A stretch of DNA of 64,000 nt from positions 1 through 64,000 of the forward strand of contig JAFGAV010000025.1 in NCBI GenBank assembly GCA_016933515.1. Reading direction: 5' to 3'. The notes beneath the pieces are model-generated. The model had not been told where the DNA came from. It did no database searches and was given only the letters and a program-made list of their open reading frames with translations. Every line of letters starts with the position of its first letter. Positions within the stretch are counted from its first letter, which is position 1. Position numbers and translations under genes: made by a program. Below are positions 56,279-64,000 of this stretch, one piece after another. This DNA comes from Candidatus Aminicenantota bacterium. GTDB lineage: Bacteria > Acidobacteriota > Aminicenantia > Aminicenantales > JAFGAV01.

Positions 56279-57043
56279 TCACCTCCACCGCCGGGATTGG
56301 ATGACGGCCTGGGTCAGGAACAGGCCGAAGAACGTGAAACTCAGGAAGTAGGCCAGGTCGGCCGTGTCCACGTTCCCCTGGATCATGTTCTCGAAGCGGG
56401 GAGTGAAGGACACCGCGCCGATGACGGCTTTGACGACTCCCGTGGAAAAGTAGGTTTCGTAGTAGATGAAGTACAGAAGCAGCAGGGTGCCGATCGAGAG
56501 CACGGCGGCGACGACCTGATTTTCGGTCAGCGAGGAGAACAGCATCCCGACCGAGATGAAGGCCGCGCCCACGAGGAGGAGGCCCAGAAAACCGCTCAGG
56601 ACGGGAAGTCCTTCGGGATTGCCGAACAGGAAGGCGAAAAGGATGATGACGGCGGAAAACACGAGGATGACCATGTACAGGAAAAACGTGGCCAGGAACT
56701 TGCCGCCCACGATCTGGGTGATGGACAGGGGCGACGTCAGGAGCAGCTCCTCCGTGCCCGCCTTCTTTTCCTCGGAGAAAAGCCGCATGGTCAGGAGAGG
56801 CACGACGAAGATCAAAACAAGGAGGCTGAAGCTGAAAAAATAGAGGATCAGTTCCTGGTTGACGTTGGGCGGCTGGCCGTATCCGTAGCTCATCATCTGG
56901 CGGGTGTAGAGCTCGTAGATCTGGGCCCGGCCGTAGAAGAACGAGCCGCCGAGAAAAAGAAAAACGGCGACGACGATATAAGCGATGGGCGAAACGAAGA
57001 ACGCCGCGAGCTCGCGTTTGGCGATCGACCACAAGTTTCTCAT
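56279..57043 (-). CDS. ABC transporter permease (GldF-like)
   Basis: MRNLWSIAKRELAAFFVSPIAYIVVAVFLFLGG; multi-TM. Confidence 0.88.
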   Translation of the reverse strand: MRNLWSIAKRELAAFFVSPIAYIVVAVFLFLGGSFFYGRAQIYELYTRQMMSYGYGQPPNVNQELILYFFSFSLLVLIFVVPLLTMRLFSEEKKAGTEELLLTSPLSITQIVGGKFLATFFLYMVILVFSAVIILFAFLFGNPEGLPVLSGFLGLLLVGAAFISVGMLFSSLTENQVVAAVLSIGTLLLLYFIYYETYFSTGVVKAVIGAVSFTPRFENMIQGNVDTADLAYFLSFTFFGLFLTQAVIQSRRWR

Positions 57044-57966
57044 TGGACGGACCCTCCCGAGACGACCTTGAGATAGAGGTCCTCGACGCTCGGCGCCGCC
57101 GACCTCATCTCGAGGAGGCCGCAGCCTTTGGCGGAAACGATCTTGAGAATCTCCTCCCGGGGGTCGAGACCTTTCTCCCATTCCAGGCGGAGCTCGTTCC
57201 CCTCGTGTTCGACCTTGTCCACGCCGTCGATCCGGCGGAGCGAGGCGTATGCTTCCCGCGCCCCGCGCCGCACCTTGAGAACGACGCCCTCTCTTCCCCC
57301 GAACGAGGAGGCCAGATCGGCGAGCGACAAAGAGGCGACGAGCCGGCCCTCGCTGATGATGGCCACCCCGTCGCAGGTCTGGCTGACTTCCTGGAGGATG
57401 TGGGTCGAGAGCATGATCGTCCGCTCCCCGCGCAGCGACTTGATGAGCTGCCGGATCTCGACGATCTGGGCCGGATCGAGGCCGATCGTCGGCTCGTCGA
57501 GGACGAGGACCTGGGGGTCGTGGATGAGCGCCTGGGCGAGACCCAGGCGCTGCTTGAATCCGCGGGAGATGTTGCGGATGAGCCGGCGGCGGACGGACTC
57601 CAGGCCGCAGGACTCGATCGCCCGGGCGACGGCCTCTTTGCGCCTCGGTCCCGGGACCTGCTTGATCTCGGCCACGAACCCGAGATAGCCGGACACGGTC
57701 ATCTCCGGGTAGAGGGGCACGGTTTCGGGCAGGTAACCGATGATCTTCTTGACCGTGTCGGGCCGCTCGAAGACGTCGAATCCGCCGACCCTGACCCGGC
57801 CTTCGCTGGCCGAGAGAAATCCGGTCAGGACGCGCATGGTCGTCGTCTTGCCCGAGCCGTTCGGCCCGAGCAGACCCCAGATCTTCCCCTTGTCCACGGT
57901 GAAGCTGAGGTCGCGGACGGCCGTGACATCGCCGTATTTTTTGGTCAGATGCTCCATGACGATCAT
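57040..57966 (-). CDS. ABC transporter ATP-binding protein (GldA-like)
   Basis: GPNGSGKTTTMRVLTG, RGFKQRLGLAQAL, VLVLDEPTIGLDP; ATGA overlap with permease. Confidence 0.94.
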   Translation of the reverse strand: MIVMEHLTKKYGDVTAVRDLSFTVDKGKIWGLLGPNGSGKTTTMRVLTGFLSASEGRVRVGGFDVFERPDTVKKIIGYLPETVPLYPEMTVSGYLGFVAEIKQVPGPRRKEAVARAIESCGLESVRRRLIRNISRGFKQRLGLAQALIHDPQVLVLDEPTIGLDPAQIVEIRQLIKSLRGERTIMLSTHILQEVSQTCDGVAIISEGRLVASLSLADLASSFGGREGVVLKVRRGAREAYASLRRIDGVDKVEHEGNELRLEWEKGLDPREEILKIVSAKGCGLLEMRSAAPSVEDLYLKVVSGGSVQ

Positions 57967-57987
57967 CTCATGACTCTCCTTGCGTAT

Positions 57988-59928
57988 TCACATGCGCTCG
58001 GGCAGGGGGATGCCCAAGAGCGTCAGGGTCGTTGTCAGGGATTCCCGGACGATGTCGAGGATGAGCAGTCTCAGGGCCTTGAGCCGCTCGTCCTCCTCGG
58101 CCAGGACGGGGTATTTGTGGTAGAAGCTGTTGGATTTTTGGCCGAGGGTGAACGCGAACTTGGCCAGGTGAGACAGCTCGAGCGACTTCACCGACCGCCG
58201 CGTTTCCTCCTCGAGCTGCGAAGCCAGGACGGCCAATTCCCAGAAATCCTCCGCCTCTTCGCCGGGCAGGGCCTCAAGGGAAGGAACGGCCCGCCTCACC
58301 CCTTCCAGGATGTCTTCGGTCCGGCGGCCGGAGCGCTCCTCGAGCTTGCGGAAAATGCTGTTCACTCGCACCAGGCTGTACTGGAGGTAGGGGCCGGTTT
58401 CCCCCTCGAAGCTCAGCGCCTCCTCGAAGTCGAAAACAAGGAGCGAGTTCCTCGAGAACTTCAGCATGAAATACCGCAGCGCCCCGGCGGCGATCTGGCG
58501 GGCGATTCCGTCCTTGGCCTCTGCGGAAGATTCGGGATTCCGTTTCTCGATCTCGGCCCGGGCTTTCTCCTCGAGGCGATCGAGGAGATCGTCGGCCTTG
58601 ACTCCCAGGCCCTTGCGTCCCGAAACCTCGAGGAAGGTCTTGTCGGCGTCGTCCTCGGTGGGAGTGTAATCGAGCTCCTTCAGGCTCTTGGGAGAGAGGG
58701 CCACCATCTCATAGGAGAAATGAACGGATTTCTCGGCCTGCTCCCGATGCCCCAAGGCTTTGATCCCCTGGACGACGATCTTTTGAAGGTAGGCCTGCCG
58801 GGCGTCGATGACGTTGATCACTTTGGAGGCCCCGCCGAAAGTCGGAGCGCCGGGGGCGCCGTCTTCCGCGGTCGAGATCCAGGCCGTTCGTCCTTTCTCT
58901 TCAAGAAAGGGCTCGTAGCCGAAGTCTTCTCCCAGGAGCCCGAATTTCCACATCTGGTAGGCGATGTCCTTGCCGACGTAGGTCACCGTCCCGTCCGAGC
59001 GGACGATGATTTTTTCGCGTTCGGGATCGTCTTCGAGGCGCATGACCCAGCAGCCCGCGTTCGGGCCTTCGGCGGCCAGGCGGACCGCTCCCCGCTCGCG
59101 GAGGAGGCGGAAGGCTTTCTCCCAGAACCGCCGGCCGAGGATGCTGCTCTCGCAGGGCAGGACGTCGTAGCCGACGCCCAGCCGCGACATGGTGGCCAGA
59201 TGAGAGCGCAGGATGCGGCGGGAGATGTGGCGGGCCATCGCAGCCTCGGCTCCCTGGCCATGCTCGACGCGCTTGACGATTTCCGCCCTCCGCGGCAGGG
59301 CCTCGGGGTGAGCGGCCAGATAGGCGGACACCCGTGTGTAAAGGTCCCAGCAAAGATAATCGAATTTGTCCGGCAGGGCTTCGACTTCGGCTTGGGATTT
59401 CTTTTCCATCTCCATAAAACCGAAGACGACGTCGACGACCTGGACGCCCGTGTCGTCGATGTAATTCTGGACTTCGACCGTTTCCCCGAGGCTGCGGAGA
59501 CAGCGGACGAGGGTGTCTCCCAGACAGGCGTTGCGCAGATGCCCGATGTGGGCCGCCTTGTTGGGATTGATGTTGGTGTGCTCGACGACGATTTTTCGCT
59601 CTTCGGGGCCCAGGGCCGGACCGGTGCCGGCGCCGACGCGCGCGGCGACGAACAGGCTGCGGTCGAGGAAGAAGTTGATGTATCCGGGTCCGGCGATTTC
59701 CGCCCGCGCCACGCCTTCGAGATCCGCGAGGCGGCCGAGCATGTCCCGCGCCAGATCGCGGGGTGAGGATTTCATTTTCTTGGCCAGCTGGAAAGGGAGA
59801 GCGAGGGCTAGGTCGCCGAAGCGCGCCTGGGGCGTGGAGACGAGCTCGACGTCCGAGAGTTCGACCGGATAGGTCCCCCGGAGTCGGGAATGGATGTCTG
59901 TTCTCAGCCGTTCTTTAAGCCGGAGCAT
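57988..59928 (-). CDS. argS: Arginyl-tRNA synthetase
   Basis: VVEHTNINPNKAAHIGHLRNACLGDTLVR; C-terminal LRLLILDIVRESLTTTLTLLGIPLPERM. Confidence 0.95.
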   Translation of the reverse strand: MLRLKERLRTDIHSRLRGTYPVELSDVELVSTPQARFGDLALALPFQLAKKMKSSPRDLARDMLGRLADLEGVARAEIAGPGYINFFLDRSLFVAARVGAGTGPALGPEERKIVVEHTNINPNKAAHIGHLRNACLGDTLVRCLRSLGETVEVQNYIDDTGVQVVDVVFGFMEMEKKSQAEVEALPDKFDYLCWDLYTRVSAYLAAHPEALPRRAEIVKRVEHGQGAEAAMARHISRRILRSHLATMSRLGVGYDVLPCESSILGRRFWEKAFRLLRERGAVRLAAEGPNAGCWVMRLEDDPEREKIIVRSDGTVTYVGKDIAYQMWKFGLLGEDFGYEPFLEEKGRTAWISTAEDGAPGAPTFGGASKVINVIDARQAYLQKIVVQGIKALGHREQAEKSVHFSYEMVALSPKSLKELDYTPTEDDADKTFLEVSGRKGLGVKADDLLDRLEEKARAEIEKRNPESSAEAKDGIARQIAAGALRYFMLKFSRNSLLVFDFEEALSFEGETGPYLQYSLVRVNSIFRKLEERSGRRTEDILEGVRRAVPSLEALPGEEAEDFWELAVLASQLEEETRRSVKSLELSHLAKFAFTLGQKSNSFYHKYPVLAEEDERLKALRLLILDIVRESLTTTLTLLGIPLPERM

Positions 59929-60155
59929 TGCCCTTGGTGTTCCTCATCGCCGCGGGCGGCCTCACGTCCGGCGCTTCGGGATATGACGGCCTTAGCCGGC
60001 GCGCGAGCGACATGTTCCGCGCCCGGCCCGTCGCCCCGGCCGTGCGAACCCGCGAAAATCTCTTCTGGCCGAAGCCGAATGATAAATCATCCGGATCGAA
60101 AATTCAAATGGAATCCCCGCCGCCCGCTTCCCGCCGCGGGAAGCACTCATGGCCC

Positions 60156-60899
60156 TCAATGCTTGCGCGCCAGGCAGAAGACCGTGCTGCCGAAAGGCAG
60201 GTTGAGCGACCGCGTCAGCCGCGCCTCCAGCCTCATGAGTTTGATGAGAAAGGCATTGAGGCCGGGGGGGATGGGCTTCAGATTCGAGACGGGCGGTCCG
60301 GAAGCGGAAAATACGAATTTTTGGGTCAGCCTCACGGCCGCCACGGCGGGGAAAAGGAAAAAATTGTAATAGCCGCGCCTCTCGGGCTCAAGCCCGGCTT
60401 GGCGGCATATCCTGTCGAGCGTCCGCCTCACGTAGCGGCGTCCGATATGGCAGGCCCTGTCGTGCCGGCCGTGGAGGACAGGAAACGCCGAGTCGAGGAC
60501 GAGAAGCCGTCCTCCTTTTTTCAGGACGCGGGCCGCCTCCCGGAGGGCGGCGTTTTCCGACGGAACGCTTCTATGAGAAATGACGTCCAGGGCGGTCACG
60601 AGGTCGAAGGAGCCGTCGGAGAAGGGGAGGCGCTCGACGCCCGCCCGTACGAGCTGGCGCAGGCCGCGGCGGCGGCTGAAATCAAGAGCTTCGGAAAACA
60701 GATCGCAGCCGCAGGGCTCGCCGTAGCTGCCAAGAAAAACGAGGTTGATGCCCGTGCCGCAGCCGATGTCGAGGATGCGAAGACGGGGCTCTTCCCGCTC
60801 GAGCGGCCTGAGGATTTCGGCCATGATGAGCCGGCGGCCGATGAACCACCAGTAGGCGTCTTCGAGTTCGAAATGCTTCCGGTATTCGTCCTTTTCCAT
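60156..60899 (-). CDS. SAM-dependent methyltransferase
   Basis: ILDIGCGTGINLVFLGSYG, LPFSDGSFDLVTALDVI; ATG 60899. Confidence 0.87.
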   Translation of the reverse strand: MEKDEYRKHFELEDAYWWFIGRRLIMAEILRPLEREEPRLRILDIGCGTGINLVFLGSYGEPCGCDLFSEALDFSRRRGLRQLVRAGVERLPFSDGSFDLVTALDVISHRSVPSENAALREAARVLKKGGRLLVLDSAFPVLHGRHDRACHIGRRYVRRTLDRICRQAGLEPERRGYYNFFLFPAVAAVRLTQKFVFSASGPPVSNLKPIPPGLNAFLIKLMRLEARLTRSLNLPFGSTVFCLARKH

Positions 60900-60901
60900 G
60901 C

Positions 60902-62089
60902 CTAAGGCCGGCTTTGCCGCACGGCTTTGACGGCTTGACAGACCCGGGCGATCTGTTCCTCGGTCAGCGCGAGGCCGGAGGGAAGGTAAAAGCCCTTCTT
61001 TGACAGCGCCACCGATACGGGGAGGGCGTCCTCTCCGGGCAGGAACTCTTTCTGAAAAACGGGCTGTTCGTGGACGGGGACGAAGAACGTCCGCGTGTCC
61101 ACGCCGTGATCCTTCAAACGCGCGGTGACGTCTTCGCGGGACAGCCCGAACGGCTCTTCGACCAGAACGGCGTACATCCAATACACGCTCCAGCCCCAGG
61201 GCTTCTCAAGAGGCAGGGTCAGGCCGTCGATTCCGGACAGCCCTGCGTGGTAAGCCTCGGCCATCTTCCGCTTGAGGGCGATGAACCGGTCGACCTCCTC
61301 GACCTGGGCCAGACCGATTGCGGCCTGGACATTGGTCATGCGGTAATTGTAGGCCAAGTCGGTGTGCAGAAAGCGCCGCTCGGGGGAGTGGGCCAGGTCC
61401 TTAAGCCGCCGGCAGCGCTCGGCGGTCTCGTCCGAGTCGGTGACGACCATGCCGCCCTCGCCGGTGGTGACGATCTTGTTGGCGTAGAAGCTGAAGCAGC
61501 CCACGTCTCCCATGGAGCCTGCGGGCAGGGGGCGGGGAGACCGGCCGGAGCGGTAAAGCGCGCCGTGCGCCTCGGCGGCGTCCTCCACGACAAAAAGGTT
61601 GTTTTCCCGAGCCAGGTCCAGAATTTCATCCATGCGGCAGGGATGCCCGTAGAGATGGACGGGCAGAACGGCCCGGACCGCTCCGCCCGTTCGCTTGTGG
61701 AAAAGCGTGTTGCTGGCGGAGTCGAACCGGCACCAGGTGCGGATGAAATCCCGGAGACGGTCCGGGTCGAGGTTGAAGGTTTCGGGGTCGACGTCGAGAA
61801 GGATCGGCCGCGCGCCCGTGTAGAGCACGGCGTAGGGCACGGCGATCATGGTCAGGTCGGGGATGATGACCTCGTCTCCCGGCCCGATGCCCAGCGCCGC
61901 CAAAGCCAGATGAAGGGCGGTCGTCCCCGAAGTCGTGGTCACGGCGTGTTTGACGCCGACGAAGGCGGCAAACGCCTCCTCGAAGCGCCGGATGTAGCTT
62001 CCGGCCGATGAGATCCAGCCCGTGTTCAGACAGTCGAGGACGTAGGCCTGCGTGTTGGCGCCCAGGAGAGGCTCGTTGACGGGGATCAT
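60902..62089 (-). CDS. DegT/DnrJ/EryC1/StrS-family PLP aminotransferase
   Basis: TTSGTTALHLALAALGIGPGDEVIIPDLT, FVVEDAAEAHGA, FSFYANKIVTTGEGGMVVT. Confidence 0.93.
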   Translation of the reverse strand: MIPVNEPLLGANTQAYVLDCLNTGWISSAGSYIRRFEEAFAAFVGVKHAVTTTSGTTALHLALAALGIGPGDEVIIPDLTMIAVPYAVLYTGARPILLDVDPETFNLDPDRLRDFIRTWCRFDSASNTLFHKRTGGAVRAVLPVHLYGHPCRMDEILDLARENNLFVVEDAAEAHGALYRSGRSPRPLPAGSMGDVGCFSFYANKIVTTGEGGMVVTDSDETAERCRRLKDLAHSPERRFLHTDLAYNYRMTNVQAAIGLAQVEEVDRFIALKRKMAEAYHAGLSGIDGLTLPLEKPWGWSVYWMYAVLVEEPFGLSREDVTARLKDHGVDTRTFFVPVHEQPVFQKEFLPGEDALPVSVALSKKGFYLPSGLALTEEQIARVCQAVKAVRQSRP

Positions 62090-62094
62090 CCGGC

Positions 62095-62496
62095 TTAGAA
62101 ATACTCCTTGTCGTCGAAACCGGCGTAGGGGCCTTGCTTGACCTCGATGATTTTGGAGGGCTCGAGCACCACGATCCGGTGTCCGCCGCGGGCGAGAAGG
62201 ACGGAATCCCCGCTTTCGAGGAGGAAGGTCTCGAGGGGATTCCTCTCATCGTCGTAGAGCTCGACCTCAAGGCGGCCGGAGAGGACGACCAGCACTTCCT
62301 GGGTGTGAAAGATCTCCCGCTTGATGAGTTTGTGGCGGTGGCGTTCGATGATTTTTCCTTTGTCGTGCTGAAGCAGCCCGAGCTGCTGGGAGAATTCCCC
62401 CGGGGTCAGAAAACTCACTCCCGGCCGGTCGCATTCTTTTTTGAGAATGATGGCGTAGATCAGGCCGTCTTTGGTGATTTCTCGAACGCCTTCCAT
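62095..62496 (-). CDS. Cupin-fold protein of glycan locus
   Basis: HTQEVLVVLSGRLEVELYDDERNPLETFLLESGDSVLLARGGHRIVV. Confidence 0.75.
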   Translation of the reverse strand: MEGVREITKDGLIYAIILKKECDRPGVSFLTPGEFSQQLGLLQHDKGKIIERHRHKLIKREIFHTQEVLVVLSGRLEVELYDDERNPLETFLLESGDSVLLARGGHRIVVLEPSKIIEVKQGPYAGFDDKEYF

Positions 62497-62499
62497 GGA

Positions 62500-63258
62500 T
62501 TATCGCGCCTTTGGAATTTTCGTCAGCCGGAGCCGCAGGGGCAGGATAAAATATTTCCAGCCTTTTTGCAAGAAGTTGAAGACATTGACGAATGTCTTGC
62601 CCCGGCCCGCCCTCCGGGCGCGGCAGAGGTAGGGGATTTCGCGCGTCGTGAATCCGAGTTTTTTCGCCCGGTAAACGAGGTCGATGAAATAGTCCCCGTA
62701 ATCGCCGCGCAGCGGGACGCTGTTCAGGACTTCGCGGCGCACGGCGATGAAGCCGCTCGTCCAGTCCGTGAATCCCGGCCCGAGGACGAACCTCAGGTAT
62801 CGGTTGAGGACCAGGCTGAACAAGTAAGCGGCCGGAGAATCGGGGCCGCCGCTCACGATCTCCACTCCGCCGCCGGGGAGGTAGCGGCTGCCGACGGCCA
62901 GGTCGGCCCCCTTTTCGATCTCCGCCAGAAGAGAAGGGATCATCTCGGGGGGCATGGACAGGTCGCTGTCCATCCAGACGCAAATCCGTCCGCGGATGAG
63001 TTTGATCCCGTCGCGAAGCGCGGAGGTCAATCCCCTGTCTTCCGTGCGCCGAAGGAGTTTGAGATTGTCGCTCTTGCCGGCCAGCCGCTCGACCAGGCGC
63101 CACGTGCCGTCCGGCGAGTCGTCGTCCACGACGACGACATCGGTTCCCGGAGGCGTGTTTTTGAACACGGAGCGGATGAGGGGAACGATGTTGTCTTTTT
63201 CGTTGAGCGTCGGCAAAATGACCGATACGGAGCCGGAGGGCGCGCGTCCGCGTTTCAT
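62500..63258 (-). CDS. Family 2 (dolichol-phosphate mannosyltransferase-like) glycosyltransferase
   Basis: SVILPTLNEKDNIVPLI, VVVVDDDSPDGTW, VWMDSDLSMPPEMIP. Confidence 0.92.
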   Translation of the reverse strand: MKRGRAPSGSVSVILPTLNEKDNIVPLIRSVFKNTPPGTDVVVVDDDSPDGTWRLVERLAGKSDNLKLLRRTEDRGLTSALRDGIKLIRGRICVWMDSDLSMPPEMIPSLLAEIEKGADLAVGSRYLPGGGVEIVSGGPDSPAAYLFSLVLNRYLRFVLGPGFTDWTSGFIAVRREVLNSVPLRGDYGDYFIDLVYRAKKLGFTTREIPYLCRARRAGRGKTFVNVFNFLQKGWKYFILPLRLRLTKIPKAR

Positions 63259-63437
63259 GGCTGCTTATCATACACGTTTTGCCGCCTGAATGCCATCGGG
63301 CTCCTTTCTTCCGCCGCCGCGGCTCCGGTTGACAGGCGGGGGCCCGGTGTTCTATTTTGGGATTAAAGCCGGTGAAAACCTCGCCCCGAAAAGGATCCGT
63401 CAAAGGCAGAAAGCAAAAGGAATCGTCCCGGACGGCC

Positions 63438-64000
63438 ATGGACACCAGGCACTACGTCCGCCGGATCGCCGGCCTGCCCCGGCCTCCTCGAAGCGCCGTG
63501 CCGGGCGGAAGCGCGGAGCTCGAGAAAATCGAGCTTGCCTACCGGGCCTTGATCGAGGAGACGGGCGCGGGAGTTGCGGCCGTGGACGCCGGGGGCTCGC
63601 TCCTTTTCGTCAACCGGGGGCTGGGACGCATGCTCGGCTACGGCCGAGAAGAGATGATGGGCCGGCCGTTCGCGGATTTTCTTCATCCTGAAGACGTGGA
63701 CAGGATTGCCCGGCTGTTGTCCGACGCACGGAAAAATCCCCGCCAAAAGCTCCGGCTGGATTTCAGGGCTCTTCACAAGGACGGCCGGACGCTTTACTGC
63801 GACGCCCGGCCCACCGTCCTTCCCGGGCGAGGGAGGGAAGGAGCCTTTTACGCCATCATCAACGACATAACGGCATACCATGAAGCCGAGGAGAGGCGGC
63901 GAACGGCGCATGAGCGGCTGCAGGCGCTTCTTTCCTCGACTTCAGCCGTTTTTTTCACCTGCGAGCCCTCAGGAGGATTCGGCGCGATCTATGTCAGCGA
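63438..64000 (+). CDS. PAS-domain sensor protein, N-terminal part (runs off right edge)
   Basis: YRALIEETGAGVAAVDAGGSLLFVNRGLGRMLGYGREEMMGRPFADFLHPEDVDRI...AFYAIINDITAYHEAEE; in-frame alternative GTG at 63372. Confidence 0.82.
   Translation, partial: MDTRHYVRRIAGLPRPPRSAVPGGSAELEKIELAYRALIEETGAGVAAVDAGGSLLFVNRGLGRMLGYGREEMMGRPFADFLHPEDVDRIARLLSDARKNPRQKLRLDFRALHKDGRTLYCDARPTVLPGRGREGAFYAIINDITAYHEAEERRRTAHERLQALLSSTSAVFFTCEPSGGFGAIYVS

Noticed and set aside
54776-57076. 766-aa plus-strand ORF
   Set aside because: Antisense of the GldG-like and permease genes; composition artefact.
57043-59766. 907-aa plus-strand ORF
   Set aside because: Antisense of the ABC ATPase and argS genes; no recognisable domain.

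Overview
This 64 kb window is GC-rich bacterial chromosome, densely coded on both strands. I found no rRNA, CRISPR array, IS element or prophage. Gene content fits a proteolytic, peptide-scavenging Gram-negative, possibly Acidobacteriota/Aminicenantes-like; that placement is inference only. From left to right: the MurJ N-terminus at the edge (- strand); a visibly lower-GC redox island (thioredoxin, thioredoxin reductase, Fe-S protein, fumarate-reductase-like flavoprotein) ending at a PIN-domain remnant; dGTPase-like gene, ABC exporter, transketolase, nuclease, GlcD-like oxidase; a BNR-propeller protein, SDRs and a FadL-like porin; M14 and YugP-like peptidases; a large-form SRP RNA; dapA-like, zincin and cobO-type genes; serS followed by two tRNA-Ser genes; a compact five-gene minus-strand operon of two paralogous small secreted cysteine-rich peptides, a beta-propeller, a CxxC thioredoxin-like protein and a membrane protein, divergent from a giant alpha-2-macroglobulin; C1, S66 and YpfJ-like peptidases and a GH27 alpha-galactosidase; a DHH-type phosphoesterase whose motifs appear in permuted order; mutY; a Gld-type ABC/DUF4340 cluster; argS; a surface-glycan cluster; and a PAS sensor cut by the right edge. 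The strongest novelty candidates are the twin-CX6C peptide/propeller/thioredoxin operon (about 30.35-32.86 kb) and the motif-permuted DHH protein (51.1-52.2 kb). Several promoters sit so close to start codons that leaderless mRNAs are likely. No homology search was run; family calls come from recognised motifs.
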